NCBI GenBank assembly: GCA_030525795.1
Contig: JAUNEB010000011.1
Span: 1-38,897, forward strand
From: Aerococcaceae bacterium
GTDB lineage: Bacteria; Bacillota; Bacilli; Lactobacillales; Aerococcaceae
Direction of reading: 5' to 3'
Length of the DNA: 38,897 bases
Part shown: one piece after another, positions 15,715-24,155 of the stretch
Layout of the letters: every line of letters begins with the position of its first letter
Position numbering within the stretch: position 1 is the stretch's first letter
Program-made: the position numbers and the translations under genes
The notes under the pieces: model-generated
Databases searched by the model: none
What the model saw: only the letters and a program-made list of their open reading frames with translations
What the model was told of the DNA's origin: nothing

Positions 15715-15739
15715 ACAAAAAACTGAGCTTGCGCCCAGT
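15715..15739 (-). terminator. Terminator of the carboxypeptidase-DUF4298 operon
   Basis: Minus strand ACTGGGC and GCTCAGT pair across a GCAA-type loop and run into six T, right after the stop at 15741. The next gene's extended -10 (15707-15712) follows immediately. Confidence 0.75.
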
Positions 15740-15740
15740 A

Positions 15741-16049
15741 TTAGCTTTCTTTCAAAATCGCAGTCGCAGTTTCAATTAGTTGAAAATTGAGCGTGCGATA
15801 CTCCGTCAATAAATTGTAAATCAAGTCTTCTGACAAAACGCCGCGTCGCAGTGTCGTTGGCAATGCGCTTTTTTCGTCGGATTCACGGTCTTGATACCAA
15901 TCATCGCTGCCGTAATAATACGATAAAGCTTGTACGTCTTGTTGAACGGCTACGAATTGTTCGAGCGCTTTTTCGAGTTGTAGGATTGCGGCTTGTGCGC
16001 GATTTAAGTGTTGTTCCATCGTTTCAATGCGTTGAATTTGTTCAGTCAT
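15741..16049 (-). CDS. DUF4298 domain protein
   Basis: 102 residues. An N-terminal coiled-coil-like helix (MEQHLNRAQAAILQLEKALE) is followed by YYGSDDWYQDRESDE and LPTTLRRGVLSEDLIYNLL, which I recognise as the DUF4298 pattern. It is cytoplasmic with no membrane segment, and its function is unknown. RBS AAGGTGG. It lies 13 bp after the carboxypeptidase gene, so it is in the same transcript. Confidence 0.82.
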   Translation of the reverse strand: MTEQIQRIETMEQHLNRAQAAILQLEKALEQFVAVQQDVQALSYYYGSDDWYQDRESDEKSALPTTLRRGVLSEDLIYNLLTEYRTLNFQLIETATAILKES

Positions 16050-16062
16050 CTTTTTTCCACCT

Positions 16063-16803
16063 TTATTGGGTTGCCTCGCGTTGCAACAACAAGGCGATAT
16101 ATTCTTCTAACGTCAGTTGGTGTTCGTACATGAATGCCGCGCTTTCTTTTCCGACATAACGAAAATGCCACGGCTCGTAATGATAGCCTGTAATGTCTGT
16201 TTTGCCTTCTGTATAGCGCAAAATAAAGCCAAAACGATGCGCATTTTCAGCAAGCCATTGTGCGGACGGGAAGGTCGCATAGGCCACATCTAAGTCGCCC
16301 AAACCTCCATACAACCAATCGGTCCCCAAAATATCTAGCGCAAGCCCTGTCGTATGTTCCGACGCATTAGCTGGCGCATAAAACAAGTCCGTTAAACGCA
16401 GCGCTTCCTCGGCAGAATAGCCTTCGCTAAGATACGTTTGATAGCGATTTTCGCGGTTAAATCCTTGTTCTTCCATCGAACGATAGCCCGATACCACTTG
16501 ATAATAGAAGCCATCTTGCGCAGCGGCTGCCAACAATTCTTGATACGGCTGCGCGATTATTTCGCTATAATATTGGCCCGATTCATCGTAAAAAAACGCC
16601 ATTGGCCATTCTTCTTGAATACGATTTTCACGATTGACTAACACTAATAATTCATCATTGGAATGTACATTTTTTGGTAATTTATTCAATAACTGTTCTT
16701 TTTGTGGCAAGTGTTGAATATCGGGAACCGAAATCGCCAACACAGGATTTGCCATTAGCATCACTAAGCTCAGCGCGCATACAAATCGGATGATTTTTTT
16801 CAA
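16063..16803 (-). CDS. M15-family D-alanyl-D-alanine carboxypeptidase (VanY/DdcY-like)
   Basis: 246 residues with a signal peptide (LKKIIRFVCALSLVMLMANPVLA). The start is a TTG with AAGGAGG seven bases upstream; the longer frame reads through the promoter region. Zinc-peptidase motifs of M15B: YRSMEEQGFN, SEHTTGLALDI (SxHxxGxAxD) and YEPWHFRYVG (ExWHxRY). It removes the terminal D-Ala of peptidoglycan stem peptides outside the cell. No lipobox and no C-terminal anchor. Extended -10 TGC-TATACT (plus 16835-16840) precedes the RBS. Confidence 0.92.
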   Translation of the reverse strand: MKKIIRFVCALSLVMLMANPVLAISVPDIQHLPQKEQLLNKLPKNVHSNDELLVLVNRENRIQEEWPMAFFYDESGQYYSEIIAQPYQELLAAAAQDGFYYQVVSGYRSMEEQGFNRENRYQTYLSEGYSAEEALRLTDLFYAPANASEHTTGLALDILGTDWLYGGLGDLDVAYATFPSAQWLAENAHRFGFILRYTEGKTDITGYHYEPWHFRYVGKESAAFMYEHQLTLEEYIALLLQREATQ

Positions 16804-16925
16804 AACGCGTCCTCCTTTTTCTAAACATACGACTAGTATAGCATATTTTTGAAAAAGGTGGAAATAAAGGCTGCCGTCTATCAAACCCTAAAAAAATAAT
16901 GGTGGGAATTTTGCTAAAAATCGTC

Positions 16926-16959
16926 AAAAAAACACCCCATGGTATGAACCATAAGGTGC
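16926..16959 (-). terminator. Strong rho-independent terminator with no assigned gene
   Basis: Minus strand CACC..ATGGT pairs with ACCAT..GGTG around a TCAT loop, followed by seven T. It ends a transcript coming from the 16960-17080 stretch, beyond the rpsI terminator. Confidence 0.75.
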
Positions 16960-17077
16960 TTGAAACGTTGATATAACAACGATTAACGTTTTGAGGCAGG
17001 CTCTGACGAGCTCTGCAGCCGCATCTGTAAGCGCCTAAAGCCGCAACAGCTGCGTCAATTGTGCCGCCAATTTAGAC
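16960..17077 (-). other. Unexplained GC-richer strip between two minus-strand terminators
   Basis: About 118 bases lying between the rpsI terminator and a second strong terminator. The minus strand has a protein-like but start-less frame (IGGTIDAAVAALGAYRC after a stop codon) and short inverted repeats (CGTTG/CAACG). I recognise neither a gene nor an RNA family. It may be a small RNA, a decayed small gene or a 3' read-through zone. Confidence 0.35.
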
Positions 17078-17109
17078 ACAAAAACACTCCCCAAATCCGA
17101 GGAGTGTTT
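17078..17109 (-). terminator. Terminator of rplM-rpsI
   Basis: AAACACTCC (17082-17090) pairs with GGAGTGTTT (17101-17109). On the minus strand it is followed by a T-rich stretch, about 28 bases past the rpsI stop. Confidence 0.85.
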
Positions 17110-17136
17110 GAGATAGACGATAATCTGACCAGCAGA

Positions 17137-17529
17137 TTAACGTTTACTAAATTGACTCGCTTTACGAGCTTTTTTAAGACCTGGTTTTTTACGTTCAACC
17201 ATACGTGGGTCACGTGTTAACAAGCCAGCTGCTTTTAATGCTGGGCGGAAATCAGGTTCAACTGTTAACAATGCACGTGCGATACCGTGACGGATAGCAC
17301 CTGATTGACCATTGAAGCCACCACCATGTGTTGATACTAATACATCATATGCTCCTAATGTTTCAGTAACTGCAAATGGTTGTTTGATTACTTCGTGTAA
17401 GTGAGGGAATGGAATGTATTCTTCCAATGTTTTACCATTGATAGTGAACGCTCCTGTTCCTGGCACTAAGCGTACACGAGCAACTGAGTTTTTACGACGA
17501 CCTGTTCCTAAGTATTGAGCTTTAGCCAA
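17137..17529 (-). CDS. rpsI: 30S ribosomal protein S9
   Basis: 130 residues. Begins [21 protein letters not shown] and ends with the conserved [18 protein letters not shown], whose final Arg reaches the P-site t[22 protein letters not shown] is the central signature. RBS GGAGGGAAAC. Thirteen bases after rplM, the universal bacterial pair; both share the leader at 18014-18067. Confidence 0.99.
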   Translation of the reverse strand: MAKAQYLGTGRRKNSVARVRLVPGTGAFTINGKTLEEYIPFPHLHEVIKQPFAVTETLGAYDVLVSTHGGGFNGQSGAIRHGIARALLTVEPDFRPALKAAGLLTRDPRMVERKKPGLKKARKASQFSKR

Positions 17530-17542
17530 TGTGTTTCCCTCC

Positions 17543-17986
17543 TTAAATTAATGATTGGATGTCTAACTCTTTTGGTTGTTGAGCAGCGTGATTGTGCTCA
17601 GCACCTGAGTAAACATGTAATTTAGTAAATTGTTTACGACCTAAACGGCTGTTTGGTAACATTCCTTTGATTGATTGCTCTACCAAACGTTGTGAGTTTT
17701 TAGTACGTAATTCGCCTGCAGTGATGGATTTGATTCCACCTGGGTGACCTGAGTGACGGTAGTAAACTTTATCTGTTGCTTTCTTTCCAGTTAAAGCGAC
17801 TTTATCCGCATTGATAATGACGACAAAATCACCTGTATCTACGTGAGGTGTGAATGTCGGTTTGTTTTTGCCACGTAATACAGAAGCTGCTACTGCTGAA
17901 AGACGACCTAATGGCACATCTGTCGCATCGATTAGCACCCAGTTACGTTCAACTTCGTTTTTCTTAGCCATGTATGTTTGACGCAC
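17543..17986 (-). CDS. rplM: 50S ribosomal protein L13
   Basis: 147 residues from a GTG start ([20 protein letters not shown]), the normal Firmicute N-terminus and length; GGAGG precedes it by the usual distance. The longer ATG frame adds five residues that include the ribosome site. Signature [10 protein letters not shown] and [20 protein letters not shown] are intact. First gene of the L13-S9 operon, with a structured leader that suggests autoregulation by L13. Confidence 0.98.
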   Translation of the reverse strand: MRQTYMAKKNEVERNWVLIDATDVPLGRLSAVAASVLRGKNKPTFTPHVDTGDFVVIINADKVALTGKKATDKVYYRHSGHPGGIKSITAGELRTKNSQRLVEQSIKGMLPNSRLGRKQFTKLHVYSGAEHNHAAQQPKELDIQSLI

Positions 17987-18013
17987 GATAATTTCCTCCA
18001 TTTATAAATCTAG

Positions 18014-18067
18014 TTGTTTGACAATACTATTGAGTTTCCGGGGCTCATAGTGGGGCAAACAATACCG
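18014..18067 (-). ncRNA. L13-type ribosomal leader RNA
   Basis: Between the promoter and rplM, the minus strand forms an outer helix TTGTTTG/CAAACAA (plus 18056-18062 and 18014-18020) and an inner helix CTATGAG/CTCAATAG around a CCCCGGAAA loop. The nested layout and the conserved-looking GCCCC and CCCCGGAAA parts fit the Firmicute L13 leader, where L13 is thought to bind and limit its own expression. Family name from memory; the helices are seen directly. Confidence 0.72.
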
Positions 18068-18073
18068 TCTTAC

Positions 18074-18102
18074 ATAATACCTTTCTTTTTTGGAAAAGTC
18101 AA
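18074..18102 (-). promoter_or_regulatory. Sigma-A promoter of rplM-rpsI
   Basis: Minus strand: -35 TTGACT (plus 18097-18102), 17 bp, -10 TATTAT (plus 18074-18079). Transcription would start near 18067, at the 5' edge of the leader. Confidence 0.8.
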
Positions 18103-18136
18103 GCGTTTCTTTACGGTTTGTACGGCTGCAATCTAT

Positions 18137-19324
18137 TTAATTTTCCCGATAAAAAACGACGACTTTCAAATAGTGACTTTCTTCGTCTGAACTTGTGCGA
18201 AAATCTTCTGGTAAGCCAAATGTTTGAATCAAATGGAAGGTTCCTGTGTGTTGACGCGCGACTTCTGTCAAATCTTGTATGAATTTTTGGCGCGAGTAGC
18301 CGCTGTGATTCGTGCTCAAGATGCACATGCCACCTACTGCGGTTAAGTTAAATACGCTTTTGGCTAGGCGAGTGTAATCTTTTTCGGCGCGGAATTGGGA
18401 AGCTTTGGTACGCGCAAAACTGGGTGGATCGCACACAATCAATCCGAATTGCAACGCATGACGATTCGCGTAGTCCACGTAGTCAAATACGTCCATAACG
18501 CGAATTTCGTGCGCGTCGCTATCTAAATGATTAATCGCAAAATTTTCTTGCGTTTTGGGTAAGCTGCGATTGGCAACGTCAACGCTCACTGTTTTAGATG
18601 CGCCACCAACCGCTGCCGCCACCGAAAATCCACCTGTATAACTAAACAAATTCAGCATGGAAAGCCCTTGGCTTTGTGCTTGTACGAATTGGCGCACATC
18701 GTGCTGGTCTAGAAACAGTCCCGTCATCCACTCTTCGCCCAAATGAATGGCGTAATGCACATTGTTTTCGCGGATGATTAAAGGAGTTGGCGCTAATTCG
18801 CCTTGTGTGTGTTCGATTGGAAGTTCCCCTTCTGAAAGCTCAAAACGTTTTGTTTCGTAAATGCCTTGAAGTTGCGGGAGATTTTTGGTCAGGGCCGCAA
18901 TGAACCAGTCGCGATATTGATGAACACCGCGCGAATACCAGTTGATTTGGATGAAACTTGCGTACCAATCAATAGTGACGCCGCCAATTCCGTCGCCTTC
19001 GCCGTTAAACACGCGAAATGCGTTGGTATGCGTTTGTTCAAAGTAATCGCATCTTGCCTCAATGGCTTCTTGCATTATTTCTTCAACAAATTCGAGTGAC
19101 CACGGGTCGTATTTGACAAGTGTAAACACCCACGCGATGCCTTTATGTTGTCTGCCGATAAGCGCTTTTGCAACAAAGTCGTGCGCTTCATCGCAAATTG
19201 CAATGACTTCCCCTTCTTGTTCACGTTCAATTTGCCCTACTTGCACAAAATCGCTCACTTTCAATAGCCGACCGCCATTGAATAGCCGTTCTGCTGCGTT
19301 ATCGTAAATCATGTATGTTTTCAT
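18137..19324 (-). CDS. Class I SAM-dependent rRNA methyltransferase (RlmI-like)
   Basis: 395 residues. An N-terminal PUA-like domain (about 1-80) is followed by an RlmI-type linker domain (RVFNGEGDGIGGVTIDWY) and a Rossmann methyltransferase domain: LNLFSYTGGFSVAAAVGGA for SAM binding, SVDVANRSL for the ribose-binding acid, and the catalytic-side CDPPSFARTK. This is the YccW/RlmI group that makes m5C in 23S rRNA; the Firmicute homologue is not proven to have the same target. RBS AGAAAGGA. It lies 60 bp after metK, past a terminator. Confidence 0.88.
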   Translation of the reverse strand: MKTYMIYDNAAERLFNGGRLLKVSDFVQVGQIEREQEGEVIAICDEAHDFVAKALIGRQHKGIAWVFTLVKYDPWSLEFVEEIMQEAIEARCDYFEQTHTNAFRVFNGEGDGIGGVTIDWYASFIQINWYSRGVHQYRDWFIAALTKNLPQLQGIYETKRFELSEGELPIEHTQGELAPTPLIIRENNVHYAIHLGEEWMTGLFLDQHDVRQFVQAQSQGLSMLNLFSYTGGFSVAAAVGGASKTVSVDVANRSLPKTQENFAINHLDSDAHEIRVMDVFDYVDYANRHALQFGLIVCDPPSFARTKASQFRAEKDYTRLAKSVFNLTAVGGMCILSTNHSGYSRQKFIQDLTEVARQHTGTFHLIQTFGLPEDFRTSSDEESHYLKVVVFYREN

Positions 19325-19344
19325 AAGGTGTCCTTTCTTATTAC

Positions 19345-19376
19345 AAACAAAGACATTGCAGACGAGCTACAATGCC
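19345..19376 (-). terminator. Terminator of metK
   Basis: GACATTGCAG (19352-19361) pairs with CTACAATGCC (19367-19376), ten pairs with two G-T, followed on the minus strand by TTTGTTTG. Probably efficient but not perfect. Confidence 0.65.
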
Positions 19377-19384
19377 TTCAAGAC

Positions 19385-20569
19385 TTATTGAAGTGCTTTT
19401 TTCAACAATTCAACTTTATCCGTTTTTTCCCATGTAAAAGCGTCGTCTTCGCGGCCAAAATGTCCGTACGCTGATGTTTTGCTAAAAATTGGGCGACGCA
19501 ACTGCAACATGTCGATAATGCCACTCGGCGTTAATTTGAATACTTGGCGAACGGCAGACACTAATGCTGTTTCAGATACCGTTCCTGTCCCGAATGTGTC
19601 CACACGAATGGAAACAGGTTCTGCAACCCCAATTGCGTAAGCCAACTGCACTTCGCAACGTTTCGCTAGGCCGGCTGCGACAATATTTTTGGCGATGTAA
19701 CGCGCTGCATAGCTCGCGGAACGGTCAACTTTCGTGGCATCTTTTCCTGAAAATGCACCGCCACCATGACGTGCGTAGCCGCCGTAAGTGTCCACAATAA
19801 TTTTGCGGCCGGTTAAGCCAGAGTCCCCTTTTGGTCCGCCGATAATAAAGCGCCCTGTCGGATTGACAAAAATACGCGTTGCATCGTCAAGCCATTCAGC
19901 TTTGATAACAGGACAAATGACGTGTTCGATTACGTCTGCACGTAATTGTTCTAATGTGACGTCTTCGCTATGCTGTGTGCTGACAACAATCGTATCTACA
20001 CGACGCACTTGTTGCGCTTCGTCGTATTCTACGGTTACTTGCGTTTTGCCGTCTGGTCGCAAATAAGGTAACTTGCCTGTTTTGCGCATTTCGGTTAAAC
20101 GCTGTGCGAGTTGATGACTTAACGCGATTGGGAGCGGCATCAATTCGGGTGTTTCATCACAAGCAAAGCCAAACATTAACCCTTGGTCGCCAGCGCCTAA
20201 TTCTTTTGGTGCAGTTGCGTCATCGCGTGTTTCGAGCGCATCATCAACACCTAAAGCGATGTCTGGAGATTGCTCGTCTAAAGACACAAGCACCGCTACG
20301 TTGCTTGCATCAAATCCATACTTGCCACGATCATAGCCGATTTCCGCAATTTTTTGGCGGACAATTTGTTGAATATCTACGTATGCTTCGGTCGTCACTT
20401 CACCAAAAACGAGCACTAACCCTGTATTGACGGCTGTTTCACACGCAACACGCGCCATCGGATCTTGCGCTAAAATCGCATCTAACACCGCGTCACTAAT
20501 TTGGTCAGCAATTTTATCAGGATGCCCTTCCGTAACCGATTCTGATGTAAATAACTTTCTTTCTTCCAT
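19385..20569 (-). CDS. metK: S-adenosylmethionine synthetase
   Basis: 394 residues from the ATG before [21 protein letters not shown]; the frame could extend 15 codons into the riboswitch, but GGGGGA is at the right distance here. ATP and methionine motifs: GHPDK near the N-terminus, [10 protein letters not shown] (about 115-124), and [18 protein letters not shown] (P-loop-like, about 255). It makes SAM from ATP and methionine. The SMK-box riboswitch in its leader makes it repressed when SAM is high. Monocistronic. Confidence 0.98.
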   Translation of the reverse strand: MEERKLFTSESVTEGHPDKIADQISDAVLDAILAQDPMARVACETAVNTGLVLVFGEVTTEAYVDIQQIVRQKIAEIGYDRGKYGFDASNVAVLVSLDEQSPDIALGVDDALETRDDATAPKELGAGDQGLMFGFACDETPELMPLPIALSHQLAQRLTEMRKTGKLPYLRPDGKTQVTVEYDEAQQVRRVDTIVVSTQHSEDVTLEQLRADVIEHVICPVIKAEWLDDATRIFVNPTGRFIIGGPKGDSGLTGRKIIVDTYGGYARHGGGAFSGKDATKVDRSASYAARYIAKNIVAAGLAKRCEVQLAYAIGVAEPVSIRVDTFGTGTVSETALVSAVRQVFKLTPSGIIDMLQLRRPIFSKTSAYGHFGREDDAFTWEKTDKVELLKKALQ

Positions 20570-20576
20570 GTTTATT

Positions 20577-20656
20577 CCCCCATTTATTACATATTGGTTA
20601 CAAGGCATATCCAACTATATTACAAGTGGACCCTATCGGGATATTTATGTTGTAAC
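20577..20656 (-). promoter_or_regulatory. SMK-box (SAM-III) riboswitch of metK
   Basis: On the minus strand GTTACAA (plus 20650-20656) pairs perfectly with TTGTAAC (plus 20597-20603), and the aptamer contains ATCCCGATAGGG and GATATGCCTTGTAACC, closely resembling the Enterococcus metK SMK box. The GGGGG of the metK ribosome site (plus 20577-20581) is the element sequestered on SAM binding in this family. It acts at translation initiation. Confidence 0.85.
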
Positions 20657-20678
20657 TCTTTCCATTATACATTACTAT
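20650..20678 (+). promoter_or_regulatory. Candidate promoter of the orphan membrane protein, overlapping the metK leader
   Basis: Plus strand: TTGTAA (20650-20655), 17 bp, TACTAT (20673-20678). The -35 is also one arm of the riboswitch helix read on the other strand. The metK -10 TATAAT (plus 20664-20669) lies inside this spacer, so the two divergent promoters occupy the same DNA and probably exclude each other. Confidence 0.5.
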
Positions 20679-20720
20679 AGAGAATAGAGAAAGTTTTTTC
20701 ATAAAGAAAGGTTTATTTTT

Positions 20721-21518
20721 ATGCAACAACTGAGTTATTTTTTGAAACATCCTTTGTTAAAAATTTTTGTGTCGCCTTTTGCTTATGTTTTGTTTGGGAT
20801 TATTGCCGGAATTGCAAATGGTTCTTTGCATTTGGTAAGCATTGCGCTATTGTACGCGATTACGATTAGTACGCATATGATTGATCATTATTTCTTTGTT
20901 AAGCATCAGCTCAATCGTCCTCATGAAGCGCCCGAATTTATTTTGTACGCAAGTGAGATTGTTTTGTTGATGAGTACGCTGATTTTTTTGATGGTGCATC
21001 ATTGGGCGTTAAGTATGATTTTGTTTATGTATGTTATTTTTGTGCATATTCAATATTTTCCGTATGATTTGACGCAGACGCCGTATTCTGCGTTGTTGAG
21101 TATTTTTTTCCAAGCGATTGTCTTGAATAGTTTAGCTTTTTTTACACAAGCAAAAAGCATTCAGACGACATTCATGATTGCGCTCGTTCCGCTTGTGGTG
21201 ATGCAAGTCTTTATCCAAAATGAAAGTCGTCTTTTGAAAGAAGCGTTGCTGGCGACACCGCCTGTCAAATGGCTCGTGCGTGTGCCGTTGCTGTCTTTGA
21301 TCGTTGCTGCTGGCGCAATTATTTCAGGCGTTGCAACGTCGTTGCCATCACGTTCATTTGGATTGATGCAGGCCGTATTTTTAGGTGTTTGCGGATTTTT
21401 GTTATTGCCGTTATTAGTCACTACCACGCAAGAAAAACATATCCAAAATAAACAAAATTACTTAAGCGCGATTTATTTAGTGTTCGCGTTCATGTATGGA
21501 TTGAGTTATATTTTTTGA
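20721..21518 (+). CDS. Polytopic membrane protein of unknown function
   Basis: 265 residues with about eight hydrophobic segments and short loops. The N-terminal half holds two His/Asp-containing stretches (STHMIDHYFFVKHQ and HIQYFPYDLTQTP). The general layout recalls UbiA-type prenyltransferases, but the expected NxxxDxxxD pair is absent, so I do not assign it. RBS AAGAAAGG. It is divergent from metK and convergent with deoC; nothing nearby points to a role. Confidence 0.75.
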   Translation: MQQLSYFLKHPLLKIFVSPFAYVLFGIIAGIANGSLHLVSIALLYAITISTHMIDHYFFVKHQLNRPHEAPEFILYASEIVLLMSTLIFLMVHHWALSMILFMYVIFVHIQYFPYDLTQTPYSALLSIFFQAIVLNSLAFFTQAKSIQTTFMIALVPLVVMQVFIQNESRLLKEALLATPPVKWLVRVPLLSLIVAAGAIISGVATSLPSRSFGLMQAVFLGVCGFLLLPLLVTTTQEKHIQNKQNYLSAIYLVFAFMYGLSYIF

Positions 21519-21530
21519 TTGTCCGATGAA

Positions 21531-21580
21531 AAAAAGCCCTCCGTTCTTCTCATACGAGAAAAGTTCGGAGAGCTTTTTTA
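21531..21580. terminator. Bidirectional terminator between the membrane protein gene and deoC
   Basis: AGCCCTCCG (21535-21543) pairs with CGGAGAGCT (21566-21574) with an inner CTTCTC/GAGAA extension; A run on the left, T run on the right. It serves both converging genes. Confidence 0.85.
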
Positions 21581-21585
21581 TTTTT

Positions 21586-22251
21586 TTAGTAGCCGCCTGA
21601 TGTGCTTGCGGTGCCTGTGACGATGGCGATGCCTTTTGAAGCGCCGATACGGGTCGCGCCAGCTTCAATCATTGCCAATGCTCCTTCGCGTGTAGATACG
21701 CCGCCACTTGCTTTGACGCCTACTTCTGCACCCACGGTTTGGCGCATTAAGCGAATATCTTCGACGGTTGCGCCGCCTGTTGAGAATCCTGTGGATGTTT
21801 TGACAAAATCTGCACCTGCCCCCACAGCTGCTTGACAGGCTTTGACTTTTTCGTCGTCGGTGAGTAAGCATGTTTCGATAATGACTTTTACTAATGTGCC
21901 TGCGGCTGAGTCAACAACGGCTTTGATGTCAGATTCCACTAGCTCCCAGTTGCCGTCTTTCGCAGCGCCAACGTTGATAACCATGTCGATTTCTTGCGCC
22001 CCTTCGTCAATTGCTTGAGCCGTCTCAAATGCTTTGACAGCTGAAGTATTCGCGCCCAAAGGAAACCCGATAACGGTACAGACTTTAACGTCCGTGCCTG
22101 CTAACAATTCGCTTGCTGTTGCCACCCAGGTTGGGTTGACGCAAACGGACATGAAGTCGTATTCGCGTGCTTCTTGGCAAAGCACTTCGATTTGGGATAA
22201 AGTTGTGTCTGCTTTTAACGCTGTGTGGTCAATGTATTTGTTTAATTTCAT
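21586..22251 (-). CDS. deoC: Deoxyribose-phosphate aldolase
   Basis: 221 residues from the ATG before [14 protein letters not shown], the standard Firmicute N-terminus, with AAGGAG upstream; a longer frame would overlap rsmE. Active-site lysines are in DFVKTSTGF (Schiff base) and [23 protein letters not shown] is the phosphate-side block. It cleaves 2-deoxyribose-5-phosphate to acetaldehyde and glyceraldehyde-3-phosphate in deoxynucleoside breakdown. It lies 20 bp after rsmE, so it is probably the last gene of prmA-rsmE-deoC. Confidence 0.97.
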   Translation of the reverse strand: MKLNKYIDHTALKADTTLSQIEVLCQEAREYDFMSVCVNPTWVATASELLAGTDVKVCTVIGFPLGANTSAVKAFETAQAIDEGAQEIDMVINVGAAKDGNWELVESDIKAVVDSAAGTLVKVIIETCLLTDDEKVKACQAAVGAGADFVKTSTGFSTGGATVEDIRLMRQTVGAEVGVKASGGVSTREGALAMIEAGATRIGASKGIAIVTGTASTSGGY

Positions 22252-22271
22252 CTTAAAAATACTCCTTTTTT

Positions 22272-23000
22272 TTATAATTCTAATGCATAACTGAGTGCGC
22301 TTAGCGCGTAAATTGGTGCAGTTTCCGCTCGTAAAATGCGTGGTCCTAAACTGCAACATTGAAACCCGTGTTGTTCGAGTTGTTCGACTTCCGTAGCGGT
22401 TAAGCCGCCTTCTGACCCAAACACCATTAACACGCGTTGTCCATGTTTCAATTGCAAAATGCTCTCTTTGAAAGTCGAATGGCGGCCTTGTTTGGCTGTT
22501 TCTTCATAGGCAACTAGCTTCACGTCGTAATCTTGAGCTGCGCTTAGCAACTGTTTGAATGCGTGCAAATCGTGGATGTGCGGCACGGCGACACGATGGC
22601 TTTGTTCCGCAGCTTCTTTGGCGATTTTGGCGAGGCGTTCAGTGCGTTGTGTCGCTTTTTTGGCGTCCCATTTGACGACATCGCGTTGCATCACGACAGG
22701 AATAAAAGCGTTCATGCCACATTCGGTCGCTTTTTGGACAATGGTTTCAATCTTGTCGTTTTTGGATAGGCCGCACGCAATCGTCACTTGAACGGGCAAT
22801 TCACTTTCTTGTGCAAAAGGCTCCGTCAACGCTAAAATTGCAGTTTGTGTATCTACTAAAGTTGCCAAATAAGGCTGGTTGCCTGCCACCACGATGACTT
22901 GTGTGCCGATTTTGGCGCGCATGACGTTCAATAAATGATGGCTATCTTCCTTAGAAAGTTCGATTGTTGGCGCATATTCCGAAACAAAATATCGTTGCAT
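22272..23000 (-). CDS. rsmE: 16S rRNA (uracil-1498-N3)-methyltransferase
   Basis: 242 residues. An N-terminal PUA-like part ([33 protein letters not shown]) is followed by a SPOUT knot: [40 protein letters not shown] and [19 protein letters not shown], all RsmE hallmarks. It adds the N3 methyl at U1498 of 16S rRNA. Its ATG abuts the stop codon of prmA without a gap, the usual pairing with PrmA. Confidence 0.97.
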   Translation of the reverse strand: MQRYFVSEYAPTIELSKEDSHHLLNVMRAKIGTQVIVVAGNQPYLATLVDTQTAILALTEPFAQESELPVQVTIACGLSKNDKIETIVQKATECGMNAFIPVVMQRDVVKWDAKKATQRTERLAKIAKEAAEQSHRVAVPHIHDLHAFKQLLSAAQDYDVKLVAYEETAKQGRHSTFKESILQLKHGQRVLMVFGSEGGLTATEVEQLEQHGFQCCSLGPRILRAETAPIYALSALSYALEL

Positions 23001-23957
23001 CTAAGCTTTCTCCTGTTTTTGGACGACGTAGCCGACCCAGCCATTGAGTTGATTTTTTTGGATAATGCGCCATTCATGCACTATTAAGTCCGCTTCTAAT
23101 TCCGCCGCTTTTTCTGCCAAAATACCGCCTAAAATCATGTAGCCGTCGTCGTTTAATAATTTGCGCGCGTCATCAAACATATTCACCAAAATATGCGGCA
23201 AAATATTTGCGACGATGACATCGACTTGATGCGTCACGCCTTTTAGCAAATCGTTGACCGAAAACTCAATCGGACACGCTTCAAATTTGTCTGCCCAGCC
23301 GCGTTCTAATTGGTAAACGTGATTTTGCTTGGCACTTTCGACCGCTTGCGGATCCAAATCGTAGCCCCACACTTGACTAGCGCCGTACATCGCCGCCACA
23401 AAAGCTAACACACCCGAACCTGTTCCGACATCCAAAACTTTTTCGCCGCCACGCAAATACATCTCCAATGCTTGAACACCAAGTTGCGTCGTCGGATGAT
23501 TGCCCGTGCCGAACGCCAAACCTGGATCCAAATAAATGCAATGTTCGTCCGTTTGCGCTTGATAATCTTCCCAAACAGGAACAATCGTCAAGTAACGGCT
23601 AATGCGCTGCGGATGGTAATGTTGCATCCAATTTTCTTGCCAATTTTCGTTCGGAATTATCGTTTGCGTCACGCTAAATGGCTCATCAGCCACCAACAAA
23701 CGCAGGCGTGCTTCAAGCGCTTCGACATCTTGTTCCTCTTCAAAATAAGCAATAATTTCAGTAGGATGTTCTAGCCGCTCTTTTGGTAAAGGTTCCGCCA
23801 ACTCTCCAAAAAGGTTCGGATGATTTTCCAAGTAACCTTGTGCGTAATCAACTTCCACACCGATGGCGCCCGCATCAAATAGCGTATGGCTCAGTAAATC
23901 AATCGTTGTCGGATCGAGAACGTCTAGCGTCACGACCACTTTAATCCAATTTTCCAT
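23001..23957 (-). CDS. prmA: Ribosomal protein L11 methyltransferase
   Basis: 318 residues. The N-terminal L11-recognition domain is followed by the PrmA signature YLDPGLAFGTGNHPTTQLGVQAL, SAM motif VLDVGTGSGVLAFVAAMYGA and DVIVANILPHILVNM (NxxP-type motif). It methylates L11 at several amino groups. RBS GAGGTG, promoter at 23980-24008. Heads the prmA-rsmE-deoC unit. Confidence 0.97.
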   Translation of the reverse strand: MENWIKVVVTLDVLDPTTIDLLSHTLFDAGAIGVEVDYAQGYLENHPNLFGELAEPLPKERLEHPTEIIAYFEEEQDVEALEARLRLLVADEPFSVTQTIIPNENWQENWMQHYHPQRISRYLTIVPVWEDYQAQTDEHCIYLDPGLAFGTGNHPTTQLGVQALEMYLRGGEKVLDVGTGSGVLAFVAAMYGASQVWGYDLDPQAVESAKQNHVYQLERGWADKFEACPIEFSVNDLLKGVTHQVDVIVANILPHILVNMFDDARKLLNDDGYMILGGILAEKAAELEADLIVHEWRIIQKNQLNGWVGYVVQKQEKA

Positions 23958-23979
23958 AAAACACCTCTTTCACCTTTCT

Positions 23980-24008
23980 ATTATGACGGACAACGGCGAA
24001 AATTTCAA
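23980..24008 (-). promoter_or_regulatory. Promoter of prmA-rsmE-deoC
   Basis: Minus strand: -35 TTGAAA (plus 24003-24008), 17 bp, -10 CATAAT (plus 23980-23985), about 22 bp before the prmA start codon. Confidence 0.65.
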
Positions 24009-24021
24009 CAGCTGAACAAAT

Positions 24022-24087
24022 TTTCGCTAGTAAATCCCTACGAAAAATGGCATAATGGGTAAGTGATATTTGCTATTCCTAGCGAAA
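24022..24087. repeat. 9-bp inverted repeat between prmA and gpsB
   Basis: TTTCGCTAG (24022-24030) and CTAGCGAAA (24079-24087) are perfect inverted copies 48 bp apart. The right arm sits in the spacer of the gpsB promoter; the left arm lies just upstream of the prmA -35. It looks like a two-site operator for a shared regulator, but no candidate is encoded next to it. Confidence 0.55.
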
Positions 24088-24098
24088 CATAGTACACT
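24070..24098 (+). promoter_or_regulatory. Promoter of gpsB
   Basis: -35 TTGCTA (24070-24075), 17 bp, -10 TACACT (24093-24098), about 50 bp before the gpsB RBS. Confidence 0.6.
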
Positions 24099-24155
24099 AT
24101 AGACGAAAGAACATTGAATCAATCATTTTAACACTATATACGAGAGGTGATTTTC

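Noticed and set aside
16960-17077. Double-glycine bacteriocin-like frame (GGTIDAAVAALGAY)
   Set aside because: No start codon or ribosome site, a stop codon just before the Gly-Gly, and no transport or immunity genes. Kept only as an unexplained strip, not called as a gene.
20721-21518. UbiA-family prenyltransferase
   Set aside because: Membrane layout is similar but both Asp-rich motifs needed for prenyl diphosphate binding are missing.
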